Assembly (NCBI GenBank): GCA_003210095.1
Contig: QCNP01000001.1
Coordinates: forward strand, 790,001 to 854,000
Source: Pelagibacteraceae bacterium AG-426-E17
GTDB taxonomy: Bacteria; Pseudomonadota; Alphaproteobacteria; Pelagibacterales; Pelagibacteraceae
Length of the DNA: 64,000 nt
Reading direction: 5' to 3'
A program made the translations under genes and the position numbers. Of this stretch, positions 51,203 to 60,459 are shown in pieces. The stretch's first letter is position 1; every line of letters starts with the position of its first letter. The notes beneath the pieces were generated by a model. The model was not told where the DNA came from, ran no database searches, and was given only the letters and a program-made list of their open reading frames with translations.

Positions 51203-51895
51203 ATGGATCTTTTAGCATTTGGAAATACTGGTTGGGGTGATGAACTTTTCTTCGCAACATTAATGACAGTTGCTGTTTCAATAACAGCAATGATTTTAGG
51301 TTTTTGTTTTGCACTAATTTTTACTCCACTCAAATTATCCAAAAATAAATTTTTAAATTTTATTGGAAATTCTTACACAACAATAATTAGAGGAGTACCA
51401 GAATTATTAGTTATTTATTTATTTTTTTTTGGTGGAAGCGGGGCAGTTATGTTTGTTGCTTCAATTTTTGGATATGACAAATATATTGAAATAAATGCAT
51501 TTCTTACCGGTTCGTTTGCAATAGGAATTATTTCAGGAGCATACTCAACAGAAGTCTTTAGAGGCGCTATTCAATCAATCGATAAAGGTCAATTTGAAGC
51601 CTCAAAAGTTTTAGGTTTAAAAAAACCTGTTCATTTTTTTAAAGTAATAATGCCCCAAATGTTAAGGCTTGCTGTTCCTAATTTAAGTAATGTATGGCAA
51701 ATTACCTTAAAAGATACTTCACTTATATCAGTAACTGGTTTGGTTGAAATAATGAGACAGTCTTATATTGCTGCTGGATCTACAAGAGATCCATTATTCT
51801 TTTACTCTTTTGCAGCAGTTTTATATTTACTACTAACTTTTTTAAGTATGAAATTGATAAACAAATTAGAAACTAAATACAGGAGAGGTTACTAA
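51203..51895 (+). CDS. Polar amino-acid ABC permease (HisQ/HisM type)
   Basis: 230 aa, five helices. Family EAA region GQFEASKVLGLKKPVHFFKV and SLISVTGLVEIMRQS are visible. Overlaps the next permease by one base (TAATG). Forms the membrane channel with its neighbour. Confidence 0.85.
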   Translation: MDLLAFGNTGWGDELFFATLMTVAVSITAMILGFCFALIFTPLKLSKNKFLNFIGNSYTTIIRGVPELLVIYLFFFGGSGAVMFVASIFGYDKYIEINAFLTGSFAIGIISGAYSTEVFRGAIQSIDKGQFEASKVLGLKKPVHFFKVIMPQMLRLAVPNLSNVWQITLKDTSLISVTGLVEIMRQSYIAAGSTRDPLFFYSFAAVLYLLLTFLSMKLINKLETKYRRGY

Positions 51896-52566
51896 TGGAT
51901 TTAGATTTGATGATAAGCAGTTTTCCAAAACTTTTAAATGCAACTTTAGTAACTTTAAAATTGTTATCTTTATCACTTATATTTGGACTTATACTCGGAC
52001 TCTTTTTTTCAATTCTTAGATTAAATAAAAGTATTTTTTTAAATAAGTTTTCTTACTGTTATTCATATATATTTAGAGGAACCCCTCTTTTAGTTCAAAT
52101 ATTTATTATATATTTTGGACTAGGGCAGTTAGAATTTTTGAGATCTTCTTTTTTATGGATTATTTTAAAAGAACCTTACTGGTGTGCAATAATTGCTTTT
52201 TCTCTAAATACAGGTGCTTATACATCTGAAATTTTAAGATCAGCATTTGAAACAATAAACAAAGGTTTCATAGAAGCTGGTGATAGTCTTGGTATTTCTA
52301 AAAAAATTATATTTTATAAAATTCAAATACCTATTGCCATAAGACAATCATTACCTGCTTATGGAAATGAAATTATATTAATGCTTAAAGGAACATCATT
52401 AGCTAGCACGGTTACCCTTATGGACTTAACTGGAGTAGCAAAATATATAATTTCTACAACCTTTAAACCAATAGAAGTTTTTATAGTAGCAGGCGGAATT
52501 TATTTATTTATGACCTTTATTATTCATAATTTCATTAGATACCTTGAGAAGAAGTATAATTATTAA
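51895..52566 (+). CDS. Polar amino-acid ABC permease (second subunit)
   Basis: 223 aa, five helices, with EAA-type INKGFIEAGDSLGISKKIIF and ASTVTLMDLTGVAKYI. Completes a heterodimeric permease. No ATPase gene follows: the next gene is leftward, so the ATP-binding subunit must be elsewhere. Overlaps the convergent DUF6165 gene by 4 bp. Confidence 0.85.
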   Translation: MDLDLMISSFPKLLNATLVTLKLLSLSLIFGLILGLFFSILRLNKSIFLNKFSYCYSYIFRGTPLLVQIFIIYFGLGQLEFLRSSFLWIILKEPYWCAIIAFSLNTGAYTSEILRSAFETINKGFIEAGDSLGISKKIIFYKIQIPIAIRQSLPAYGNEIILMLKGTSLASTVTLMDLTGVAKYIISTTFKPIEVFIVAGGIYLFMTFIIHNFIRYLEKKYNY

Positions 52567-52952
52567 TAACTAGTGTATTCCTTAATTTCTTTAATTTTAG
52601 AACCAGTTTCTTCGTTTATTTCAAGTTTTATTGAAGCTCTTTTGTCATTTAAAAAATGAATATCTCTAGATAACTTTATAAATTTTTCACCAAAATCTGA
52701 ATTTTTTTCGCATAATCTCTTATCATCTTCTTTTACCCACAAATTAGAATTTATATCTTTTAAAGATGTAAATAATTGATCTAATTTTTCGTTTGATTTT
52801 ACATTATTTATCATTTGATCTTTTAGTATATTATATTCATCAATTATAAATTTAAGTTTTTCTTTATTTTTTATTTTATCCTTTTTAATTTCTAAAATTG
52901 AAATTTTATCAAAAAGCTCACCTATAGAAATTTCCACTAGAATTTTATTCAT
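52563..52952 (-). CDS. DUF6165 protein
   Basis: 129 aa, entirely helical and charged. ILVEISIGELFDKISILEIK near the N-terminus is typical of DUF6165, often found near glycosyltransferases. A coiled-coil tendency is apparent. Here it is divergent from a glycosyltransferase gene, matching this linkage. Function unknown. Confidence 0.7.
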   Translation of the reverse strand: MNKILVEISIGELFDKISILEIKKDKIKNKEKLKFIIDEYNILKDQMINNVKSNEKLDQLFTSLKDINSNLWVKEDDKRLCEKNSDFGEKFIKLSRDIHFLNDKRASIKLEINEETGSKIKEIKEYTSY

Positions 52953-52984
52953 AAAATTTTTTAATATGATACCTTGTTAAAAAT

Positions 52985-53917
52985 ATGTCCAATATATTAA
53001 TCATAAAACATGGATCTTTAGGAGATATAGCTCAAGCGAGCGGTGCAATTCAAGACATTTGTGAAAATCATTCCACTGATAATATTTTTCTTTTGACTAC
53101 TAGTCCTTATATAGATCTTTTTCAGAAAAACAATTCTTTAAAAGAAATCATTTTAGATAAAAGGCTTTCAAGATTTAATTTAATCTATCTTTATAATTTA
53201 ATGAAACAATTAAAAAAAAATAAATTTATTAAAGTTTATGACTTGCAAAATTCATCCAGAACCTCTTTTTATAAAAAAATATTATTTCCAAATGCAAATT
53301 TAAATATTTGGTGTTCCTCAGAGACAACTTTACCAAATAACAAAACAAAAGAGGAGTTTGATAAAAACCCTGTTCTTGATAGGTTTAACCATCAATTAAA
53401 ATCTTCTGGTATCGAAACAAAACATACAATGTCTCCTGATTTTTCATGGAGTTGTGTAAAAATTGATAAAATTATTAATGAATATGAATTATCCAATTAT
53501 ATTTTATTATTTCCGTTTTGTTCACCTCATTTAACACTAAAGAAATGGCCACACTTTAATAATTTAATAAATTTAATTAAAAGAAAATATAAGGATCAAT
53601 TTAAAATTATTACAGCCCCTGGTCCTAATGAGATCGCAGAGGCAGATCAATATGATGCAATAAAAATTTTAGACAATGGTAAAGCTTTAAGTATTTCACA
53701 ATTATCTTCATTAATAAAAAAAAGTAGTTTTATAGTTGCAAATGATACTGGTCCAGCACATATGGCAGCTCATCTTAATTCAAAAGGTTTAACATTATTC
53801 GGATCTCATATATCTGCAAAAAAAGTAAGTATAGAAAGAGAAAATTTTAAGGCAATTCAGGTAAGTGATTTAAATAAATTAAGTGCTGAAAAAGTTTTTG
53901 AAAAAATAATTTTATAA
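52985..53917 (+). CDS. Glycosyltransferase family 9 (heptosyltransferase-like)
   Basis: 310 aa. ILIIKHGSLGDIAQASGAI at the start and VANDTGPAHMAAHLNSKGLT near the end (nucleotide-sugar site) are GT9. Adds sugars such as heptose to the LPS core. Overlaps the convergent GT4 gene by 6 bp. Confidence 0.87.
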   Translation: MSNILIIKHGSLGDIAQASGAIQDICENHSTDNIFLLTTSPYIDLFQKNNSLKEIILDKRLSRFNLIYLYNLMKQLKKNKFIKVYDLQNSSRTSFYKKILFPNANLNIWCSSETTLPNNKTKEEFDKNPVLDRFNHQLKSSGIETKHTMSPDFSWSCVKIDKIINEYELSNYILLFPFCSPHLTLKKWPHFNNLINLIKRKYKDQFKIITAPGPNEIAEADQYDAIKILDNGKALSISQLSSLIKKSSFIVANDTGPAHMAAHLNSKGLTLFGSHISAKKVSIERENFKAIQVSDLNKLSAEKVFEKIIL

Positions 53918-54994
53918 TATTTCCAAATATTTTTTTATAATTTCAGACCAATAAAATTTTTTTGATGCTTCTTCTGCTTTTCTTCCAAAAACTTTATATT
54001 TATTGTTTTCCAAAATTTTAGAAATTGATTGGTAAATATCATCTAAACTATTCCCATCACAAATATAACCTGTCTGGTCGTGATCTATTGCATCTGAAGC
54101 TCCACCATCTTTTCCACCTATTGATGGAACTCCAAATTGTGCTGCCTCTACATAAACTATCCCAAAACCTTCAACAGACTTTTTATATGTTATAGAAGGC
54201 ATTACAAACACATCAGAACATTTTAAATAGGAATTTTTTTCATCTTTAGTTAAATTATTTGGAAACATAACATGATTTTGTAATTTAAGTTCTGTAATTA
54301 ATTTTTTAAGACTATCAATATTTTCACCTTGTCCAATACAAATATAAATAATATTTGGATATATTTCTTTTAAATTTCTAAGAGCCATAATAATTTTTTC
54401 ATGGTTTTTTCTCTTATCAAATCTAGCAATTGTAATTAATTTTGGGGTCTTACCCTCTAATTTCTTTTTTATATTTTTGTAAATTTTTTCATCAATTTTT
54501 TTTATTGGAAAAACACCTGGATTAATTACTTTAATCTTATTTTCATCTACCCCGACACTTATTGCTAAATTTTTAGTAAACTTAGAATTTGCAACTACTG
54601 TATGACAATTATTTAAAATTTTGACCAGTCTTTTATTAATAAAAGAATTTTTTTTATGATTAATTTCTTTAGAGTGAATTAAGCAAATTTTTTTAACGTT
54701 AGTTTTTATATTTTCAAGACTTTTCCAATGATCTGAAATTACAGCTTTAACTTTTCTATTATTCTCTAAATAAGTGTTTACTAAATTAGCTTTTCTGTAT
54801 TTCTTGAATATTTTTGGCCCACCAACTCTTTCAATTGAAAAAGATAATTCTTTGTCAAAATTATATTGGTTTGGATATTGGTCTGCAAAAACTTTAATCA
54901 TTACATTTTCAGCTAGCGATTTAGCTAAACCATACATGAGGTTTTGCATACCACCTACCTCTGGGGGAAAAGTTCTAGTAACAATTAAATGCAT
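53912..54994 (-). CDS. Glycosyltransferase family 4
   Basis: 360 aa GT-B enzyme. FPPEVGGMQNLMYGLAKSL is the N-terminal Gly-rich loop, and IARFDKRKNHEKIIMAL and EGFGIVYVEAAQFGVPSIGG carry the UDP/GDP-sugar EX7E motif. Likely lipopolysaccharide or glycolipid synthesis. Its start touches the stop of the redoxin gene (1-bp overlap). Confidence 0.87.
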   Translation of the reverse strand: MHLIVTRTFPPEVGGMQNLMYGLAKSLAENVMIKVFADQYPNQYNFDKELSFSIERVGGPKIFKKYRKANLVNTYLENNRKVKAVISDHWKSLENIKTNVKKICLIHSKEINHKKNSFINKRLVKILNNCHTVVANSKFTKNLAISVGVDENKIKVINPGVFPIKKIDEKIYKNIKKKLEGKTPKLITIARFDKRKNHEKIIMALRNLKEIYPNIIYICIGQGENIDSLKKLITELKLQNHVMFPNNLTKDEKNSYLKCSDVFVMPSITYKKSVEGFGIVYVEAAQFGVPSIGGKDGGASDAIDHDQTGYICDGNSLDDIYQSISKILENNKYKVFGRKAEEASKKFYWSEIIKKYLEIL

Positions 54995-55551
54995 TATTTT
55001 TTAAACCACTTTATACTACAACCAAGACTTGGCTTTTGTATATTAGGCCCCTTTTGTGTTTGAGATATCAATTTCATGGCTTCGAATAATTCACTTGATC
55101 CATTTCTGACAGGTTTTAAATCCCTAAGTTCTCTAATTCTACCTCGGTAATTAAGTTTAAGATCCCTATTGTATCCAAAAAAATCTGGAGTACATACAGC
55201 ATCATATCTTTTTGCTATTTCTTGAGTTTCATCAATTAAGTAAGGAAAACTAAACTTATGTTTTGCAGAAAATTTAATCATATTTTCATAGGAATCATCT
55301 GGATAATTGATTGTATCATTTGACATGATTGCTGCTGAATTTACCCCAAAGTCTTTAAGTTTTTCACAATCTTCAACTAAGTCTTTAATGATTGCTTTTA
55401 CATATGGACAGTGATTGCAAATAAACATTATTAACGTTCCATTTTCACCCTTAATATCATTAAGTGATAAAACAGTATTTTCAATGGATTTTAATTTAAA
55501 ATCAAATGCAGCAAGATTAAAATCACATATTGGAGTTTTTGTTAATGCCAT
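54994..55551 (-). CDS. Thioredoxin/redoxin family protein with CxxC
   Basis: 185 aa. AhpC/TSA-type fold with the motif FICNHCPYVKAII (CxxC), GRIRELRDLKP and a C-terminal Gly-Cys-Ser-Ile-Lys-Trp tail. A thiol-disulfide or peroxide reductase in the cytoplasm; no signal peptide. Coupled to the GT4 gene by 1 bp. Confidence 0.82.
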   Translation of the reverse strand: MALTKTPICDFNLAAFDFKLKSIENTVLSLNDIKGENGTLIMFICNHCPYVKAIIKDLVEDCEKLKDFGVNSAAIMSNDTINYPDDSYENMIKFSAKHKFSFPYLIDETQEIAKRYDAVCTPDFFGYNRDLKLNYRGRIRELRDLKPVRNGSSELFEAMKLISQTQKGPNIQKPSLGCSIKWFKK

Positions 55552-55571
55552 GTTAAAATAATTTATAAATT

Positions 55572-56084
55572 ATGTTTTATGATTTAAAAGATAAAAAACC
55601 AAAAAACTCTGGCGAAAATTGGGTGGCTCCTAATGCTGTGATAATTGGCGATGTAACTTTAGAAAAAAATTCTAGTGTTTGGTTTAATGCTACTTTAAGG
55701 GGAGATATAGAAAACATTTATATTGGAGAAGGCTCCAATGTACAAGATGGATGTGTTTTACATACAGATCCGGGATGTCCCTTAAAAATTGGAAAAAATG
55801 TAACTGTGGGACACTTAGTTATGCTGCATGGATGCACAATAGGAGATAATAGTTTGATTGGTATAGGCGCAGTAATTTTAAATAAAGCTAAAATAGGAAA
55901 AAATTGTATAATAGGCGCAAAAGCCTTAATAACTGAAAATAAAGTCATACCAGATAATTCACTGGTAATAGGATCGCCAGGAAAAATAATTAGACAGGTA
56001 ACAGAAGAGGAAAAAAAAGCTGTTGATGAAAATACTAAACACTATCAAGATAATTGGAAGAGATATTCACAATCTATATTTTAA
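55572..56084 (+). CDS. Gamma-carbonic-anhydrase-like hexapeptide protein
   Basis: 170 aa left-handed beta helix: AVIIGDVTLEKNSSVWFNAT, then RGDIENIYIGEGSNVQDGC, HTDPGCP and a Zn His pair in TVGHLVMLHGC. Matches YrdA/CaiE-type gamma-CA proteins. CO2 hydration or a related activity. 3 bp before a tautomerase gene. Confidence 0.88.
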   Translation: MFYDLKDKKPKNSGENWVAPNAVIIGDVTLEKNSSVWFNATLRGDIENIYIGEGSNVQDGCVLHTDPGCPLKIGKNVTVGHLVMLHGCTIGDNSLIGIGAVILNKAKIGKNCIIGAKALITENKVIPDNSLVIGSPGKIIRQVTEEEKKAVDENTKHYQDNWKRYSQSIF

Positions 56085-56087
56085 ATA

Positions 56088-56528
56088 ATGCCAACTTATA
56101 CATTAACATCATCAAATATTAATCTTAATCCTAAAAAACAAAAAGAAATAGCTAAAGGAATTACAAAAATTCATAATGTTGTAACTGGTGCAAATACTTA
56201 TTTTGCACAAGTTATATTTAATAACACAAAAAAGAATAATCATTTTATGGGGGGTAAAATTGTAAAAGAGCCCTCAATTTTTTTACTTGGTCAAATTAGG
56301 GCAGGTCGTCCAAAGAAAACAAAAGATAGACTAATTTCTGATTTAAAAAATATCATAGTCAAAAAATCAAAATTAGATGAAACGCAAGTATGGGTATACA
56401 TCATAGATTTACCTCCATCTCAAATGATAGAATATGGCGCAGTGCTACCAGAATCTGGAAAAGAGAAACAATGGTTTATGAGTTTATCTAGTAAACTCAA
56501 AAAGAAATTATCTGCATTAGAAAAATAA
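56088..56528 (+). CDS. cis-CaaD/Cg10062-type tautomerase family protein
   Basis: 146 aa; Met removal exposes catalytic Pro1. All six residues used by cis-3-chloroacrylic acid dehalogenase appear at the same numbers (Pro as 1): His28 (ITKIHNVVTG), Arg70 and Arg73 (IRAGRP), Tyr103 (WVYIID), Glu114 (QMIEYG). Cg10062-like homologues share them yet are poor dehalogenases, hydrating related acids. The family is highly probable; the true substrate is unknown. Coupled to the gamma-CA gene. Confidence 0.85.
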   Translation: MPTYTLTSSNINLNPKKQKEIAKGITKIHNVVTGANTYFAQVIFNNTKKNNHFMGGKIVKEPSIFLLGQIRAGRPKKTKDRLISDLKNIIVKKSKLDETQVWVYIIDLPPSQMIEYGAVLPESGKEKQWFMSLSSKLKKKLSALEK

Positions 56529-56530
56529 TA

Positions 56531-57130
56531 TTAAGGTACAAGCCATATATCTTTATTATTTTCTAAATCAAACCTAGCTCTTCGGTGACCTTTGGCTGCT
56601 AAATAAAGCCATTCAATAGATTTTATTTTACATTGAATGACTGTAAAGTTTTTGTAGCCTATTTCACTTTGCTCTTTAGTGTAGTCAAAGTTATCTAATT
56701 CAGGTTTTAATCCTGAAGTTGGCACATTAGATTCTGTTCCAGGTCCTTTTTCAACTAAATAACATTTTCTACTTATATGTTGGGTTTTTTCCCAAGATGT
56801 TTTAGTAATTTCATTGTTATGATTAATTATACATTTTACTTTTAATCTTACTTGGATTTTTTCTTCCTTATCGTAAAACAATAAAGCTGCACTTGAATTT
56901 TTTTTTAAGATTTCTATTTTATCTGATCTAATATCACTATGGAATTGAACAAAATTGTTTTTTTCATCTGACTTTCTTAACACTACTATTCTTCCATCAA
57001 TATTACTTCCATCTCCACAGATAAAAGTTGGAATTCTAAATTGTGAGTTTCTATTTTTTACAGCATCATTTAACATTAACCATATTTTCTTTTTAATTTG
57101 ATTAATATCTTCATAGTATGCTGGTTGCAT
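56531..57130 (-). CDS. Pyridoxamine 5'-phosphate oxidase-like flavoprotein
   Basis: 199 aa split-barrel FMN protein. DGRIVVLRKSDEKN, FVQFHSDIRSDKIEILKKN and LYLAAKGHRRARF match the Alr4036/PNPOx group. It may oxidise pyridoxine 5'-phosphate or another substrate. The next gene on this strand begins 6 bp upstream. Converges on the tautomerase. Confidence 0.78.
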   Translation of the reverse strand: MQPAYYEDINQIKKKIWLMLNDAVKNRNSQFRIPTFICGDGSNIDGRIVVLRKSDEKNNFVQFHSDIRSDKIEILKKNSSAALLFYDKEEKIQVRLKVKCIINHNNEITKTSWEKTQHISRKCYLVEKGPGTESNVPTSGLKPELDNFDYTKEQSEIGYKNFTVIQCKIKSIEWLYLAAKGHRRARFDLENNKDIWLVP

Positions 57131-57136
57131 ACAATA

Positions 57137-58006
57137 CTACTTTCTAAATCTTTTGATTAAACTTGAGGTATCCCAACGGTTTCCACCCATGCTTTGAACT
57201 TCGCCATAAAATTTATCAACCAATTCAGTCACTGGTAACAATGATCCATTGTTTTTTGCCTCGTCCATTGCAATTTTTAAGTCTTTCCTCATCCAATCTA
57301 CTGCAAATCCAAAATCAAATTTATCATCGATCATAGTTTTATATCTATTTTCCATTTGCCAAGATTGGGCTGCACCTTTTGATATAACTTCGATTACATC
57401 TTCCATTTTTAATCCTGCTTTAATCCCAAAATTAATTCCTTCGGATAAACCTTGAACTAAACCTGCTATGCAGATTTGATTAACCATTTTAGCTAACTGA
57501 CCACATCCAGCTTTTCCAAGTAATTTCATTTTCTTGCTATAACAATCTATTTTATCTTTAGCTTTATCAAAGTCAGCTTGATCACCACCTATCATAACTG
57601 TAAGAGCTCCATTTTCTGCTCCAGCTTGACCACCAGATACTGGAGCATCTAAAGATCCAAATCCATTTTTTTTTGCATAGTCATAAATTTCTCGGGCAAC
57701 TGTTGCAGATGCTGTTGTGTTATCAATATAAGTGGCACCTTTTTTAATTGTTTTAAAAACTCCTTTTTCACCAAATGTAACCTCTCTTAAGTCATTATCG
57801 TTTCCAACACATGTAAAAATATAATCAGCATCTTTTGCTGCCTCTGCAGGCGTTTCTGCTATTTTTCCTTTATGTTCACTAATCCATTTCTCTGCTTTAG
57901 TTTTAGTTCGATTAAAAACAGTTACATTATGACCGCCTTTTGATATATATCCTGCCATCGGATATCCCATGACACCAAGACCTATAAAAGCTACATTACA
58001 ACTCAT
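57137..58006 (-). CDS. NAD(P)-dependent beta-hydroxyacid dehydrogenase (HIBADH/GarR family)
   Basis: 289 aa. Dinucleotide motif FIGLGVMGYPMAG, DAPVSGGQAGAENGALTVM and a catalytic Lys in GQLAKMVNQI. Family substrates include 3-hydroxyisobutyrate, tartronate semialdehyde and succinic semialdehyde. 6 bp upstream of the PNPOx-like gene in the leftward pair. Confidence 0.88.
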   Translation of the reverse strand: MSCNVAFIGLGVMGYPMAGYISKGGHNVTVFNRTKTKAEKWISEHKGKIAETPAEAAKDADYIFTCVGNDNDLREVTFGEKGVFKTIKKGATYIDNTTASATVAREIYDYAKKNGFGSLDAPVSGGQAGAENGALTVMIGGDQADFDKAKDKIDCYSKKMKLLGKAGCGQLAKMVNQICIAGLVQGLSEGINFGIKAGLKMEDVIEVISKGAAQSWQMENRYKTMIDDKFDFGFAVDWMRKDLKIAMDEAKNNGSLLPVTELVDKFYGEVQSMGGNRWDTSSLIKRFRK

Positions 58007-58014
58007 AATTTTTT

Positions 58015-59220
58015 ATGTTTAATAGTTTAAGTTTAAAAGTAATTCTATTTGGATTCATATTTACATTTTTTTCTAGCTTTGGACAGAGTTTTTTTTTAGG
58101 ATTATTCAATTCTAGTATTCGTGATGCATTATCAATTACTCACGGACAATTTGGCACAATTTATGCATCCGCAACATTGTTAAGCAGCTTAATTATTATT
58201 TGGGTGGGAAAAAAAATTGATGATATTGACGTCTTTAAATTTGGATCATTTGTAACTTTGCTTCTATCCTTTTCATGTTATTTTTTTTCTAAAGTCTCAT
58301 CGGTAACCTTTTTATTTATCGCTATTTTTTTAATGAGATTTTCAGGTCAAGGTTTAATGTCTCATACTGCTACTACAACAATTTCAAGGTACTTTACTAA
58401 ATCTAGAGGAAGAGCATTAAGCATAGGATGGTTTGGATTATCCACAGCTGAATTTATTTTACCAGTATTTGTTATTTATCTGTTAACTTTTATGGAATGG
58501 AGGAATATTTGGATCAGTATTTCGTTTGTAATTCTATTTTTACCAATAATTTCATATTTCCTAATTAAAAAAATTAAGCTCGACTCTAGAGAAATTGATA
58601 GCGATAAAAACAAAAAAAAATCAATGATTAAAAATTGGAAAAGAATTGAGGTTATAAAAGACTATAGATTTTATATAGTTTGTGCAAATATGCTTGCGAT
58701 GCCTTGGATAGCAACTGGAATATTTGTTTATCAATCATTTATACTTTCCTCAAAAAATTGGGGCCCTTATGTTATAGCGCAATCTTTTATGGCTTACTCT
58801 GTTTTATCGGTTATAACTTTATTTATTGCTGGTTTTTTGATTGATAAGTTTTCTAGTAGAAAGCTTTTAATTTATATGAATTTACCATTTCTACTCTCTT
58901 TATTTTTAATTATTGTTTTCGACAATCCTATAATTTCTTTTTTATTTTTGGGATTAATAGGAATTTCAAATGGTTTAGCTAACGTGCTAGGATCTGCAAC
59001 CTGGGCAGAAGTTTATGGTGTAAAACATATTGGTTCAATAAAAGCTTTAACTACAGCCCTAATGGTATTTTCAACTGCTTTTGGAACTGCAGTATTTGGT
59101 TTATTAATAGACAATGGTTTTTCGATAGAGGAGATTTCTATAATTTCAGGAACCTATATTTTGCTAGCTCTAATCGCCCTATTTTTTGTTAGAAATAAAT
59201 TAAATCCAATTAAAATCTAA
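58015..59220 (+). CDS. MFS transporter
   Basis: 401 aa, twelve hydrophobic segments. The N-half carries the loop WVGKKIDDIDVFKFG between helices 2 and 3 (MFS motif region), and the C-half repeats it with FLIDKFSSRKLLIYM. Resembles nitrate/oxalate-type or monocarboxylate MFS. Substrate unknown. The upstream gene is leftward 8 bp away, so a shared promoter region is very short. Confidence 0.82.
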   Translation: MFNSLSLKVILFGFIFTFFSSFGQSFFLGLFNSSIRDALSITHGQFGTIYASATLLSSLIIIWVGKKIDDIDVFKFGSFVTLLLSFSCYFFSKVSSVTFLFIAIFLMRFSGQGLMSHTATTTISRYFTKSRGRALSIGWFGLSTAEFILPVFVIYLLTFMEWRNIWISISFVILFLPIISYFLIKKIKLDSREIDSDKNKKKSMIKNWKRIEVIKDYRFYIVCANMLAMPWIATGIFVYQSFILSSKNWGPYVIAQSFMAYSVLSVITLFIAGFLIDKFSSRKLLIYMNLPFLLSLFLIIVFDNPIISFLFLGLIGISNGLANVLGSATWAEVYGVKHIGSIKALTTALMVFSTAFGTAVFGLLIDNGFSIEEISIISGTYILLALIALFFVRNKLNPIKI

Positions 59221-59262
59221 AAAAAACTTGATTTTGCAAATATGTGCGTATAAATACTGCGC

Positions 59263-59790
59263 ATGGCAAGAGTAACTGTAGAAGATTGTATAGATAAAGT
59301 AGACAGCCCCTATGAACTCGTTTTAGTCGCAAAAGAGAGAGCAACTCAACTTAACTCAGGAATTGAACCGTCAGTTGATAGAGATAACGATAAAAACACA
59401 GTAATCGCTCTAAGAGAAATTGCTATCGAAAACGTTAAAGTAAATGAGTTAACTGATAGTGCTGTTTATAAGTTAAGAAAACATATCGAACAAGTAGACG
59501 ATTTAAGTGAAGATGATGAAGAAATTGGAGATGAGTTTGAAAGTTTGTACAAAGGAGAAATTTCTAAAAGTGGTGCACCAATTTTACCTTCGAAAAGAGC
59601 AAGAAAAGTTCCAGAAAAAATACAAGTGTCAAAAGAGGACTTAGCAGAATTACAAAATTCAGATGCACCCACACAATCTGAAAATATTTCATCAGAACCC
59701 CAAGAGAATGAAACTGGTGAGGTATCATTAGATGAAATTGCTGAAAACGATAGCAAGACTGAAGAAAATTCTGACACTTCAGAACAATAA
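59263..59790 (+). CDS. rpoZ: RNA polymerase omega subunit with acidic C-terminal tail
   Basis: 175 aa; the N-terminal about 65 residues are omega: [20 protein letters not shown] with [12 protein letters not shown] and [10 protein letters not shown]. Omega is normally 90-130 aa. The tail from about 75 is rich in Glu/Asp/Ser and looks disordered. It assists RNA polymerase assembly. A TATAAA box (59249-59254) lies just 8 bp before ATG and no Shine-Dalgarno is seen, so a leaderless transcript is possible. Followed 39 bp later by cmk. Confidence 0.92.
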   Translation: MARVTVEDCIDKVDSPYELVLVAKERATQLNSGIEPSVDRDNDKNTVIALREIAIENVKVNELTDSAVYKLRKHIEQVDDLSEDDEEIGDEFESLYKGEISKSGAPILPSKRARKVPEKIQVSKEDLAELQNSDAPTQSENISSEPQENETGEVSLDEIAENDSKTEENSDTSEQ

Positions 59791-59829
59791 TATTTAATTA
59801 GTATTTAAAATAAGATATTTATAAAATTA

Positions 59830-60459
59830 ATGAGCAAATCACTTATTATTGCGTGTGATGGCGAGGCAGCTAGTGGTAAAAGCACCGGTGCAAAGCTTTT
59901 ATCAAAAAAGTATAAATTATTATTATTAAATTCTGGTCTATTGTATCGTTATGCAAGTAAAATATTGTTAACTAAAAGACCAAAAAAACCTATTCCATAT
60001 TTAAAAAAAAAATTTAAAAAAGTCTCTTATAATTTAATAAAAAAACAATCTCTTCACTCTCAAGAAATAAGCAATCATGTTGGTTATTTGGCTAAAAATA
60101 AACAAATTAGAGAAATAATGAGAGTTTATCAAAAGAATATAATTAAAAAGAATAAAAAAATTTGTGTGGAAGGTAGAGACATTGCTACAAAAATTCTAAA
60201 TAAAAACCCGAAATATAATTTAGCATTTTATTTTACTTGTAAAATTAATGTCGCCGCTAAAAGAAGGTGGAAAGAATTAAAAAAAAAGGTTCCTTTAAAA
60301 GAAGTTCAAAAAAGTTTAGCTAAACGAACAAAAATGGATAAAAACAGAAAACACTCGCCATTAAAAAAAGTGAAAGATGCTATATTAATACGTACAGATA
60401 AAATAAATAAAAAAGAAGTTCTAAATAGAATGTCTAGAGAAGTTAATAAAATTATTTAA
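59830..60459 (+). CDS. cmk: Cytidylate kinase
   Basis: 209 aa P-loop kinase: ACDGEAASGKSTGAKLLSKK (Walker A), NSGLLYRYASKIL (CMP site), CVEGRDIATKI (Asp-Ile) and KRRWKELKKKV. Phosphorylates CMP/dCMP. Lys-rich and short of the common 220-230 aa. Its 3' end overlaps the convergent CoA-transferase by 4 bp. Confidence 0.88.
   Translation: MSKSLIIACDGEAASGKSTGAKLLSKKYKLLLLNSGLLYRYASKILLTKRPKKPIPYLKKKFKKVSYNLIKKQSLHSQEISNHVGYLAKNKQIREIMRVYQKNIIKKNKKICVEGRDIATKILNKNPKYNLAFYFTCKINVAAKRRWKELKKKVPLKEVQKSLAKRTKMDKNRKHSPLKKVKDAILIRTDKINKKEVLNRMSREVNKII

Noticed and set aside
53912-55551. Frameshift between the GT4 gene and the redoxin gene
   Set aside because: The 1-bp overlap is a normal stop/start coupling and both proteins are full length with complete motifs.
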